NCBI GenBank assembly: GCA_015486905.1
Contig: WFQV01000257.1
Location: 1 to 9,797 of the forward strand
Reading direction: 5' to 3'
DNA length: 9,797 nt
Source of the DNA: Melioribacteraceae bacterium
GTDB taxonomy: Bacteria > Bacteroidota > Ignavibacteria > Ignavibacteriales > Melioribacteraceae
Part shown: positions 1-7,287 of the stretch, in pieces
Layout: every line of letters starts with the position of its first letter
Numbering within the stretch: the stretch's first letter is position 1
Position numbers and translations under genes: made by a program
The notes under the pieces: model-generated
What the model saw: the letters and a program-made list of their open reading frames with translations, nothing else
Told to the model about the DNA's origin: nothing
The model's database searches: none

Positions 1-2
1 AT

Positions 3-263
3 AGTGAATGGTTCAAAGGTACAGATGCAAAGAGACAACAAATTAATTATGAATTAAAAACTTTACAGCAAAAATTTTTTGACAAAAAAAACAAAAATTT
101 GAGCGACAATACTATAATGATTAAAATTTATTTATTATTACCTCTTCATTTTTCCCTCTGCGAAAAAATCTTTGCGGTCTTTGCGTGGAACTACATCCCT
201 TTTCCACGCAGAGAACGCAGAGAATTTTCGCAAAGTTCATATCGCAGCAAGCCGCGAATATGA
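3..263 (+). CDS. 3' end of an unidentified protein (partial)
   Basis: The frame beginning at base 3 is open from the window edge to a TGA at 261-263, giving about 86 residues with no start inside the window. The first 40 or so residues are hydrophilic and look like genuine coding sequence (SEWFKGTDAKRQQINYELKT, then a lysine- and asparagine-rich stretch). From about base 150 the translation passes through the palindromic element at 156-264 and becomes atypical (tryptophan, arginine and serine rich). The native C-terminus may therefore have been replaced or extended by that element, since the stop lies in its second hairpin. The frame converges on mod, whose stop is 91 bases away. I do not recognise a family. 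The alternative is a fortuitous open frame in non-coding DNA; this is moderately likely. Confidence 0.4.
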   Translation, partial: SEWFKGTDAKRQQINYELKTLQQKFFDKKNKNLSDNTIMIKIYLLLPLHFSLCEKIFAVFAWNYIPFPRRERREFSQSSYRSKPRI

Positions 264-264
264 A
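156..264. repeat. Compound palindromic element (two adjacent hairpins)
   Basis: The first hairpin spans 156-235. Its inner stem pairs 170-190 with 202-222 around an 11-nt loop: 18 Watson-Crick pairs, two G-U pairs and one mismatch. It continues outward, with one bulge and two mismatches, to 156 and 235. The arms are built from repeated words of the type CTTTGCG, TCTTTGCG and CGCAGAG. A second hairpin follows immediately: TTCATATCGC (236-245) pairs with GCGAATATGAA (254-264), with one bulged A and an 8-nt loop. The element lies between the ends of two convergent genes. It could act as a bidirectional terminator or mRNA-stabilising structure, or be a dispersed REP-like or MITE-like repeat. No transposase is nearby. 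The pairing is read directly; the function is inferred. Confidence 0.6.
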
Positions 265-353
265 TGATGTACCGATAAATTGTGACTCTACGTCTTTTGA
301 GCTTTTCATTCAATCATCTATTTTTTCTTTTCTTCGCTTATTTGAAATTAATT

Positions 354-2396
354 TTAAATTTCAATTTCTATTATTTTACTTGTGTCAATTCCCAAAATAT
401 CGACGACTTTTACCATTATTTTGTATTTGCCTTCCTTTTTGTATTCGTGCAGGGCGCTTGTAAATTCTAATGTTGAATTTTTCTTTGTACGGAAACTTTG
501 CCATTCGTTTTCAAAAATGTAGTTCCCTGTCCATTTCCCTTTTATTTCTCCTTTTTCGTTGCGAACGCGGATTGTTTCTTCTTTGTTCTCGTAGTTAAAA
601 TCTATTGCCCAGTAATCAATCCAGTCGTACCAGTTTTCAGTTAAAATTTCCCTATTAATAATGCCGTTTTTATCTTTTGTGATTTTGACGATTTGTCCGT
701 TTTCTATTACTACCTTGCTTCCGCTTCTCATTTGTTTTTGAATATCTTCTATATCGTCTTGTGTGTAATGCGTAACAAAATCAGTAATCTCGACTTTTAT
801 CGTATTGTTTTGGAGCTTCTGTATTTTGGCGTTTAAGTAAGCGACGTCGTAAAATCTTACTTGTCCTTTTTCGACGGCACGCTTGTCAAAAACGTCTTTC
901 GGAATGTATTTAAGCGTTATTGCAACGCCTTTTTCCCTTAGTTCTTGAATAAATTGAGGCGTTAGCCCCATTTCAAACTCGAATCCAAGTACGTCCACTT
1001 GCGTGAAAAGTTTTTCGCGGCACTCTTCAAAAATTTCGAGCAAGCGGCTTTGAGTTACGGGAACGTCTAACGGACCGACATGCACAAATCTCCCCGCTTT
1101 GCTTCCGTGTAATGTTTTGTAGCCTTGAATTCGTTTCGCTTTGTAGGCTTCCAAAATAAGATTAACGTAAATTTCCTCTTTTTTCTCCAAACTGCCGTTG
1201 GTAAGGTTGTCCATAAAAAATTGCCGTTCGTATTTGCCGAGGTTAAGTATTTCAAACGCTCTGTAATCCTTTCCTTCGTTTTTTAATTGCCTTTGAACAC
1301 CTATCATACGTTTGCGCGTAGTGTGAATTGCAAAACGCCCTAAATCGGTCGCAATCCATTTACGCCCGAGTTTTTCGGCGACCGCTGCGGTTGTGCCGCT
1401 CCCGCAAAAGAAGTCCGCAACCAAATCGCCTTCATTGCTGTGACCTGTAATAATTCTTTTTAATAAACCTTCTGGTTTTTGAGTTGGATATTTTAAATTT
1501 TCGTATGCAGTAGGACTTAGTATTTTTTGCACTTCTTTTCCCGTCCACCAATCATCAAGTGTAGCACCTTTATCGTCCAATTTATATTGATCGCCTTTTA
1601 CTGCGGTTAATCCCCTTTGTAATGTCCCTTCTGTATATGGTCTATATTGTTTATTAAAAGTCCATCGATTTGATTTAGAATACCAAAATAAATAATCATG
1701 TTTTCTATGATAGTAATTTTTTGGTGCACTACCTCCGCCGTAACACCAAGCAATAACATTTCTGAAATTATTAACTCCAAAAATATCATCGAGCAAAAGT
1801 TTCAAATAAGCACTTACGCGGTAATCCACGTGAACATAAATACTCCCGTCTTCGGCGAGTAGGTTGTGCATAAGTTTCAGGCGTTCGTACATCATAGTTA
1901 AATAACTTGAGATGCCTTTTCCCCAAGTGTCGCGGTAAGCAATTTCTTCAATTACGCTTTGTTTCTTTTCAGCTGTTTCGCCTTGTATTTCAATAGTAAA
2001 ACCGAAATCCGCGCCAACTGCAAAAGGCGGGTCGATGTAAATAAGTTTTATTCCGCCTTCTTTTTCAATTTCTTCGCGTAGCGGTCCGTTAGCCAAAGAG
2101 GAAAGGATAAGTTTGTTATCTCCCCAAATTAGTTTGTTAGTCCAACCGGCTAACTGCCGTCCACGGAAATCAAACAAATCAGGTTCTTCTTCAGCAGTTT
2201 CTTTTCGCGGTTCGTCAATTTGCTCAATGCTGTGGAAAGGCAGCGCAATATTTGTAACTTCTTCTTTGCGTCCGTTCCAAAAAAGGAAAACATCTTCTTC
2301 GTCTGCAAAAAGTTTGTAAATATCTTCTTTTGGTAAATTCTTACCGTTTTTAATGAGCTCAATAATTCTGTTTTTGTCCGCTTCGCTTAAGTTCAT
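354..2396 (-). CDS. mod: Type III restriction-modification DNA methyltransferase (Mod)
   Basis: This 680-aa protein should transfer a methyl group from S-adenosylmethionine to adenine N6 at the recognition site. It would form the Mod2 core that also gives Res its specificity. Visible motifs are the catalytic DPPF (residues 122-125), a region ending in DIFGVNNFRN (204-213), YPTQKPEGLLKRII (303-316) and the SAM-binding DFFCGSGTT (328-336). Catalytic motif before SAM motif is the beta-class order of type III and many solitary enzymes. The target-recognition region is probably the variable part around 215-300. The C-terminal 290 residues lack a motif I recognise. The ATG is preceded by AAAGGA at good spacing and overlaps the rhuM stop as ATGA, so the two are translationally coupled. 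DPPF rather than the commoner DPPY is a minor variation. No simple-sequence tract suggesting phase variation was seen. Confidence 0.92.
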   Translation of the reverse strand: MNLSEADKNRIIELIKNGKNLPKEDIYKLFADEEDVFLFWNGRKEEVTNIALPFHSIEQIDEPRKETAEEEPDLFDFRGRQLAGWTNKLIWGDNKLILSSLANGPLREEIEKEGGIKLIYIDPPFAVGADFGFTIEIQGETAEKKQSVIEEIAYRDTWGKGISSYLTMMYERLKLMHNLLAEDGSIYVHVDYRVSAYLKLLLDDIFGVNNFRNVIAWCYGGGSAPKNYYHRKHDYLFWYSKSNRWTFNKQYRPYTEGTLQRGLTAVKGDQYKLDDKGATLDDWWTGKEVQKILSPTAYENLKYPTQKPEGLLKRIITGHSNEGDLVADFFCGSGTTAAVAEKLGRKWIATDLGRFAIHTTRKRMIGVQRQLKNEGKDYRAFEILNLGKYERQFFMDNLTNGSLEKKEEIYVNLILEAYKAKRIQGYKTLHGSKAGRFVHVGPLDVPVTQSRLLEIFEECREKLFTQVDVLGFEFEMGLTPQFIQELREKGVAITLKYIPKDVFDKRAVEKGQVRFYDVAYLNAKIQKLQNNTIKVEITDFVTHYTQDDIEDIQKQMRSGSKVVIENGQIVKITKDKNGIINREILTENWYDWIDYWAIDFNYENKEETIRVRNEKGEIKGKWTGNYIFENEWQSFRTKKNSTLEFTSALHEYKKEGKYKIMVKVVDILGIDTSKIIEIEI

Positions 2397-3418
2397 TGTT
2401 TATCCTTTTTATTAATTTCAATTTTTCTTATTACTTCTTCAAAGTCTTTCTCCGCCTTGCTTAAAGTTTTTTGTTTGTTTTTAATAAATTTATCGTATTC
2501 GAGTTCGGCATTTTCTTTTGCAAGTTCGTGAGAAATAGAACCGGCGTCTTTCAATATATCTCGTTCGTTAAGATTTAAAAAAGCGTCCAATTTTTTTGTC
2601 CAATCTTTCATATACATCGGTATTCGTCGCATCGCTTGACCTTCCGCGAAAATTAGATATTGCTCGACAAGATTGTTTAACGCTTTTAACTCTTCTTCCG
2701 TTAAATAGTTTTTGGCTATTACAACGTCAGACCTACGGATTTTTTCGCCGCGCCAGTTTGTTAGTCCCATATTCGGTTTGGAACTATCGGCGCGTTCGTT
2801 GATAATTTCGGCAGCGGTTTTTCCTGTAATTGCCCAATGCAGTTTGTTTTGTACGGTTTGAAAAAATTTTATGCTCAATTCGTTTGTAGGATCATAATCG
2901 ACGCTTGTGGCGTAAATATCCGTAATTTTGCGGTAAAAGCGTTTTTCGGAAGTGCGTATTTCCTGAATGCGCTGTAATAGTTCTTCAAAATAGTCAAAAG
3001 GCAAATCGGGATTTTTAAGGCGCTCGTCGTCCAAAACAAAACCTTTTACAATATATTCCCTTATCCGCTGCGTAGCCCATTGCCTGAATTTTGTAGCAAT
3101 GTGCGATTTAACGCGATAGCCTACTGAAATAATTGCGTCGAGATTATAAAATTTTGTTTTGTATTTTTTGCCGTCCGAGGCAGTTGTTAAGAATTCCTTG
3201 ACAACTGATTCTTCGTCCAGTTCTCTTTCCTTAAAAATATTGGAAAGGTGTAAACTGATATTCTGTTTGGTTGTTTGAAAAAGTTCCGCCATTGTTTTTT
3301 GCGTAAGCCAAACGGTTTCGTCTTGAAAACGCACGTCAATTTTAGTCTCGCCGTTTTCGGTTTGGTAAATCAAAAACTGCGAATTGTTTGCCGGTAAATT
3401 AGTTTTTTGTTTATTCAT
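2393..3418 (-). CDS. rhuM: RhuM family protein
   Basis: This 341-aa protein matches the RhuM (virulence RhuM) family, named from a Salmonella pathogenicity island gene; its biochemical role is not established. Residues 36-62 (starting VWLTQKTMAELF) look like a helix-turn-helix comparable to phage antirepressor N-termini. The family signature follows at 91-127, with YNLDAIISVGYRVKS then an arginine-rich helix. The C-terminal 50 residues are lysine- and glutamate-rich and probably coiled coil. The length suits the family. The gene lies between the small ORF and mod and overlaps mod by 4 bp, so it is probably co-transcribed with the restriction genes. An AGGAG sits about 18 nt before the ATG, rather far for a ribosome site. 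RhuM genes are often found inside restriction-modification loci. A role as regulator or accessory defence factor is inferred. Confidence 0.88.
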   Translation of the reverse strand: MNKQKTNLPANNSQFLIYQTENGETKIDVRFQDETVWLTQKTMAELFQTTKQNISLHLSNIFKERELDEESVVKEFLTTASDGKKYKTKFYNLDAIISVGYRVKSHIATKFRQWATQRIREYIVKGFVLDDERLKNPDLPFDYFEELLQRIQEIRTSEKRFYRKITDIYATSVDYDPTNELSIKFFQTVQNKLHWAITGKTAAEIINERADSSKPNMGLTNWRGEKIRRSDVVIAKNYLTEEELKALNNLVEQYLIFAEGQAMRRIPMYMKDWTKKLDAFLNLNERDILKDAGSISHELAKENAELEYDKFIKNKQKTLSKAEKDFEEVIRKIEINKKDKQ

Positions 3419-3490
3419 CGTTCGATTTAATATTAGCTCCTAGTTGCTGTAAAATTTATAAGCATTAATTCTACATAATGATATCAGCTC

Positions 3491-3517
3491 AATTTGCCAG
3501 ACAGCGCTTGGCGAATT
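3491..3517. promoter_or_regulatory. Hairpin in the gap between the small ORF and rhuM
   Basis: AATTTGCCA (3491-3499) and TGGCGAATT (3509-3517) form a 9-bp stem with one G-U pair around a 9-nt loop containing the palindrome AGCGCT. It lies in the only sizeable non-coding gap (3419-3539) of an otherwise overlapping operon. No T-run follows on either strand, so it is not a typical intrinsic terminator. It could be an RNA processing or stability site between res and rhuM-mod, or an operator for an internal promoter driving rhuM-mod alone. Confidence 0.35.
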
Positions 3518-3539
3518 ATAGAACTGAAAAAAATATAAA

Positions 3540-3716
3540 CTAAGGAATATGTTCCTCTTTTTTATTCGGTTTTATTTTCATTATTCGTCCGTCCTTATAA
3601 ACAACCAAAACGCCATTGTTTTTTCTTTTTGTTTCAAGCAGTTTTTGGTAAGTTTTATCCAAACCTAACAAAACTTTTTTTCTAATATCGGTTATTATTT
3701 GTTCTTTAGTTTCCAT
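3540..3716 (-). CDS. 58-aa small protein coupled to res
   Basis: An ATG at 3714-3716 opens a 58-codon frame ending in TAG at 3540-3542. It overlaps the last 11 bases of res, as expected for translational coupling; no Shine-Dalgarno sequence is evident, consistent with re-initiation by ribosomes finishing res. The protein begins METKEQIITDIRKKVLLGL and continues with a charged helical stretch. It then has NNGVLVVYKDGRIMKIKP (residues 33-50), which looks like a beta-hairpin with basic residues. It is rich in lysine, has no signal peptide or membrane segment, and belongs to no family I recognise. Its position suggests it acts with Res, perhaps as a modulator or an assembly or DNA-binding factor; this is inference. 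The in-frame overlap, sensible composition and absence of competing genes support it being real. Confidence 0.65.
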   Translation of the reverse strand: METKEQIITDIRKKVLLGLDKTYQKLLETKRKNNGVLVVYKDGRIMKIKPNKKEEHIP

Positions 3717-6393
3717 AATATTTTTTATTATTATCTGCCTTAAATATTTTAACTACGTCGTCAAAAGATTTTAAATTGTCTTTAATCTCGTCCCATTTTT
3801 CTTGTTTTACGTAAACAGGCGTGTACGAATAATTTTGCTGAGAGCTGTTTACATCTTTGCACCATTGAACGAGCCGTTTGATTTTACGAATATCATCCGA
3901 ATCTTCACGCCCTTTGGTTTCTACTACGTAAAAAGTATTCTCGGCTGTTTTTACAAAAAAGTCTGGATAATATTCTCTAATATTTCCGTTTTCGGCTTGA
4001 TATTCAATTTTAAAATTAATACCGCCGTCGCCAATTGTGTTTTTTGCAAAAGCAATAACATCATTAAAACGATTTTCCAAGAAAGCGGCAAATTCCAATT
4101 CAAAATCGTTATCGCCGATAATTTTGTTAAATATTGATTTTTTAGGGATGAGAAATTTTTGTTCCTGTGCAATTTTAGGTTTTGTATTTCGTAACGAGAT
4201 GAAGTTTTTAATTTCTGCCGAACCTCTGTCCGTAACTGTTAATTCGTCAATTGCTTTCTTAAAGGTTGATTTCAAAATTTCTCTTGTTTCGGGCTCTGAC
4301 AAATTACGTAAAGTTTGCGGATTGCTAAGCTCAACTTCTTTGCCGAACAATTTATATTTTACAAAACTTTCAACTTTCGGATAAAGAACATTAAATCCGC
4401 CAATTAACCTACTTTCTTTTAAAATAGATGACGTAAAGAAAGCAATGACGTTTCTGTAATCCGGCGTAATCCCTTTAAACACGGTTTTGTGTGAAAATTT
4501 GCCATCAATGTCGGTGAAAATTATTTCCTTTAATTCATCCTCTTTGTAAGCGTTAAAAAAGGCGATTTTGTGTTTTAATTTTGAAACATCTATTAACTCA
4601 AGATTTTTGTATTCTCGGAATATTCTTGGTGTAAGAACCGGCAATGGGATATCAAGTTTTTCCAAATCTTTTTCTTTATTATCATTGTCAACTTCAATAA
4701 TAATCGGAGCTTTTGTTTTTGTGCCATGCCCCATTGGACTATACTCAAATTCAACCCCCTCGGTTTTTAAGCTTTCAACAAATTCCAAAAACGCTTTCGT
4801 TCCGATTACTACTAATTTTTCTTTCTCGCTCTTAATTCCAAACATTTTGCGCAAACCTCTACCTATGGCTTGTTCGGGAAGAATTTGTGATTTTGCTTCG
4901 AACGGTCTCAACCCGATTATTGTAGTTACGTTTTTAACATTCCAACCTTCGCGAAGCATTAAAACCGAAACAACCGCCTTGTAGGGAGATTGGTCGCTGT
5001 CAATATCGTCCGCCGCCTTTCGTAATTTTTCAAGTTCATCTTTCGCTTTTTTACTTTTAGTATTTTCAACAATTTCCCCTGAATTATTCGTATGAATTGT
5101 AAGTACAGCGTCTTTTAATTTCGGGAAATTTGTTTCCAAGAATTCCGTCGTTCTTTTCGCTTCTTTTATGTTGGTTGTCATTACAAAAAGAATAGGAGTT
5201 TTTTGACTTTTTAACGCTTCGTATTGTTTTTCCCATTCCAAATAACCAAGGTTAATGTGGTCTCTGTACCTCTCAATAAAATCGGAAGAATCTTTTTCTT
5301 CGATTTTATTTCTTGAAACTTCATCCGGCAGAACCGGCGTTTTTACTACTTTTTGTTGTATCGCTTCCACAAGAGGATAATCGCAAATGGTTTGAACAAA
5401 AATTGAGCCGTTGTTATGTTTGGGAGTTGCGGTAAAATCCGCTTGTAAAGAAATCCCATTCCCGTTTTTAAGTTTTAGTTTATTGCTAATATCTTCAATA
5501 TTTTTGAACCAAGCCAAAGATTTATCGTGAATATGATGCACTTCGTCGTTAAGAACGACCAAATCTTTAATTTTGTCGCTCCTTAATATTTTACCTAAAT
5601 CAAGTCCTTTATTAATATCGGCGTCGGCTTTTGGCTTAACGCCCAGAAACATTTCTTCAAAAGTTTTTTCGGGCGTTTCATTTAAAAATATTCGATGTAC
5701 GTTTGTTAGAAAAATATTTCCTTTTTCGTTAATCTGTTCTAATGTATCTTGAATATGTAAAGTAATCTGAAAATCGTTTTCCCAATCTTTATCTCCGTAT
5801 CCGTTTTCGGGAATAAACGGTTCTTCAAAAAACATTTTAAGTCCGTCAAAATCTTTTTTCAAACGATTTAATACAATAATATTAGGCGCAATTACAAGAA
5901 AGTTTTTCGAAAGCGGACTTTTATTTTCGTAAAGTTTGTGGAAATAACTCCAGACCAAAGTCAAAGCCATTACTTTTGTTTTTCCAGAGCCGGTAGCCAT
6001 TTTAATCACGTACCTTGTCCAGTTCTCGTCAAACATTCCGGAGCTTACCCGACCTGAAGAATCAAAACGCATTAGCTCGTATTTATCGCGAGCTTTAGCA
6101 ACTTCGTACAAAAAAATTATTGACTCGACTGCTTCTCTCTGAGCAAAATAAAATGTGAATTTTTTCTCTCCCTTAAAATGTTCCCGATTAAACCAAAAGT
6201 CTAATAAAGCTTTGGAGGTTAAAGAAGCGCCAAGGTAGTCATTTTCGCGCCAATCTTTTACCGCTACTCTAATTTTATGAACGAGAGGTGGTAGAAGTTT
6301 CTGGTATTCATTATTAAATAAATTTGCCTGATCTTGAGAAGGCACCAATCTTTCGCTTGGGTCCATTATTGTAAAAGGGTCTTGAATTTTCAT
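3706..6393 (-). CDS. res: Type III restriction endonuclease subunit (Res)
   Basis: This 895-aa protein is the ATP-dependent translocating and cleaving subunit, which works in complex with Mod on unmodified sites. The superfamily 2 helicase motifs appear in order. There is a Q-motif-like region near 84, Walker A MATGSGKT (132-139), motif II DEVHH (283-287) and motif III ADFTATP (318-324). Motif V region SVLMLREGWNVKNV (476-489) and motif VI QAIGRGLR (508-515) follow. The C-terminus has a PD-(D/E)XK nuclease: PD at 810-811 and ETK at 825-827, within YYPDFFVK and YVVETKGRED. All key residues are present, so the enzyme looks intact. The ATG is preceded by AAGGAAC at suitable spacing. It is the first gene of the operon, ahead of orf58, rhuM and mod, whereas classical type III loci have mod first. 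Confidence 0.93.
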   Translation of the reverse strand: MKIQDPFTIMDPSERLVPSQDQANLFNNEYQKLLPPLVHKIRVAVKDWRENDYLGASLTSKALLDFWFNREHFKGEKKFTFYFAQREAVESIIFLYEVAKARDKYELMRFDSSGRVSSGMFDENWTRYVIKMATGSGKTKVMALTLVWSYFHKLYENKSPLSKNFLVIAPNIIVLNRLKKDFDGLKMFFEEPFIPENGYGDKDWENDFQITLHIQDTLEQINEKGNIFLTNVHRIFLNETPEKTFEEMFLGVKPKADADINKGLDLGKILRSDKIKDLVVLNDEVHHIHDKSLAWFKNIEDISNKLKLKNGNGISLQADFTATPKHNNGSIFVQTICDYPLVEAIQQKVVKTPVLPDEVSRNKIEEKDSSDFIERYRDHINLGYLEWEKQYEALKSQKTPILFVMTTNIKEAKRTTEFLETNFPKLKDAVLTIHTNNSGEIVENTKSKKAKDELEKLRKAADDIDSDQSPYKAVVSVLMLREGWNVKNVTTIIGLRPFEAKSQILPEQAIGRGLRKMFGIKSEKEKLVVIGTKAFLEFVESLKTEGVEFEYSPMGHGTKTKAPIIIEVDNDNKEKDLEKLDIPLPVLTPRIFREYKNLELIDVSKLKHKIAFFNAYKEDELKEIIFTDIDGKFSHKTVFKGITPDYRNVIAFFTSSILKESRLIGGFNVLYPKVESFVKYKLFGKEVELSNPQTLRNLSEPETREILKSTFKKAIDELTVTDRGSAEIKNFISLRNTKPKIAQEQKFLIPKKSIFNKIIGDNDFELEFAAFLENRFNDVIAFAKNTIGDGGINFKIEYQAENGNIREYYPDFFVKTAENTFYVVETKGREDSDDIRKIKRLVQWCKDVNSSQQNYSYTPVYVKQEKWDEIKDNLKSFDDVVKIFKADNNKKYYGN

Positions 6394-6790
6394 TTTGTTC
6401 CTTAGTAGAATGTATTTTGCTTTTAAGTTAATATTTTTCTTGTACCGAATTTACCCGCTTTCATTTTCAATATTTTATTAAACGTCCTTTGCATTTTAAC
6501 TTATTTTAAAAACTGAAAATAACTTAAGAAGAAATGTTCTAATAATCAAGCGTTGGAAAAAGTCTCAAGTTTCAATTACCCTAATTTGGTCACAGACCTA
6601 ATGGCACAGTTTTAAATCGGTGGTAAAAGAAAAAATAATAAATGGCTTTCGTTAGACGCGAGAGGCAAGACGTTAAACGTTAGTTCCATTATTAATTGAA
6701 AGTTGAAAAAAGCAGAAATCAGTTAACAGGGAAAAGAGAACAATGATTGTTACTTAATACTTGAGACCATTCTATTCAGCCATCCAACTT

Positions 6791-6858
6791 GTTGCGACGA
6801 AGTCAAGCGAAGTGCAGACAAAGACGGACCTGTCGCGACGAATCCCGACTTGTCGGGA
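6791..6858. repeat. GC-rich palindrome cluster
   Basis: GTTGCGACGAA at 6791-6801 is repeated as GTCGCGACGAA at 6832-6842, the second copy starting with the palindrome GTCGCGAC. Directly after it, TCCCGAC (6843-6849) and GTCGGGA (6852-6858) form a perfect 7-bp stem with only TT between. The cluster stands out from the A+T-rich surroundings. It resembles small REP-like intergenic elements; no adjacent coding sequence explains it. Confidence 0.5.
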
Positions 6859-6872
6859 GAAGGCGGACATCC

Positions 6873-7048
6873 AACCATCCATTCATCCAACCATGCAAGG
6901 TTTTCGATTTTGCAAGAACCAACTTAAACCTCTTCGCTAAACCTTTTCCATTTTCAATTTTCAAACAATATTGAGTCTAGCGTCTCGCGTCTTTCTTTTT
7001 TTGTGTAGCGATTCTTGGATAATCGGATAAATGGATGAGTGGATGGTT
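6873..7048. repeat. Inverted repeat with 17-bp arms
   Basis: The 17 bases at 6873-6889 match the reverse complement of 7032-7048 at 16 of 17 positions, with 142 bp between. The arms are built from an 8-bp quasi-tandem unit (ATCCAACC, ATCCATTC, ATCCAACC) that starts at 6869. They could be ends of a tiny non-autonomous element or independently decayed copies of a simple repeat. No target duplication was identified. Confidence 0.4.
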
Positions 7049-7287
7049 TTGCCTGTTTGCTTGTAGACAAAATATTATTAATTCTTAGTTAATATGTTTT
7101 GCGTCTCGCGTTTAACTATTTCTTATTTCTTGTTTCTTCTTTCTTATTTTTTTTATTTTTTGCCACTGATTTTAAACCTGTACCACAAAATTCAAACTCA
7201 TACTGTTTTATATCTAAATTCGTTACATGAAAATTCTTTTAGATTTCCAAACAATTTTGTTATTTTAATAATTAAATTTTCATTTCA

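Larger units (their letters stand above)
6654..7111. repeat. Short repeated word family (AGACGCGAGA / GCGTCTCGCGT)
   Basis: GCGTCTCGCGT occurs exactly at 6980-6990 and 7101-7111. AGACGCGAGA at 6654-6663 is the exact reverse complement of 6983-6992. Related words (CGTTAAACG, GTCTAGCGTC) surround them. In such A+T-rich DNA, three copies within 460 bp are unlikely by chance. They may be copies of a dispersed intergenic repeat of this genome. Confidence 0.45.
6394..7287. other. Long intergenic region with repeats, no gene seen
   Basis: These 894 bp separate the divergently transcribed res operon and the repressor-like gene. No convincing coding frame is present; the longest frames have odd composition and start inside repeat sequence. 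The left part (to about 6640) is plain A+T-rich DNA that should contain the res promoter, though no clear TAnnTTTG box was found. From about 6650 to 7115 it holds GC-richer palindromes and repeated words, listed separately. The stretch 7116-7287 is T-rich and should carry the promoter of the plus-strand regulator, but no strong promoter stands out. The size and content suggest an insertion hotspot or old mobile-element debris. Confidence 0.6.

Noticed and set aside
354..2396. Phase-variation repeat tract in mod
   Set aside because: No tetranucleotide or longer simple repeat and no long homopolymer was seen in the gene.
3434..3441. TTAGCTCC, identical to 8 bases of the tRNA-Ala 3' end, as a second attachment site
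   Set aside because: Eight bases is too short, the match does not extend into the T arm, and the site is inside the restriction operon.
3478..3543. 21-codon plus-strand frame in the gap between the small ORF and rhuM
   Set aside because: Very short, antisense to the operon, no ribosome site, and it overlaps the hairpin.
4568..4984. 138-codon frame antisense to res, and similar long antisense frames
   Set aside because: Shadows of the well-supported res, mod, rhuM and antitoxin genes; no independent coding signal.
6566..6620. Sequence around GGTCACAGACC as a transposon end
   Set aside because: Only a short imperfect symmetry, no partner end and no transposase fragment was found.
6789..6974. 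61-codon plus-strand frame in the intergenic region
   Set aside because: It translates the GC-rich palindromes into an arginine-rich, low-quality sequence with no family resemblance.
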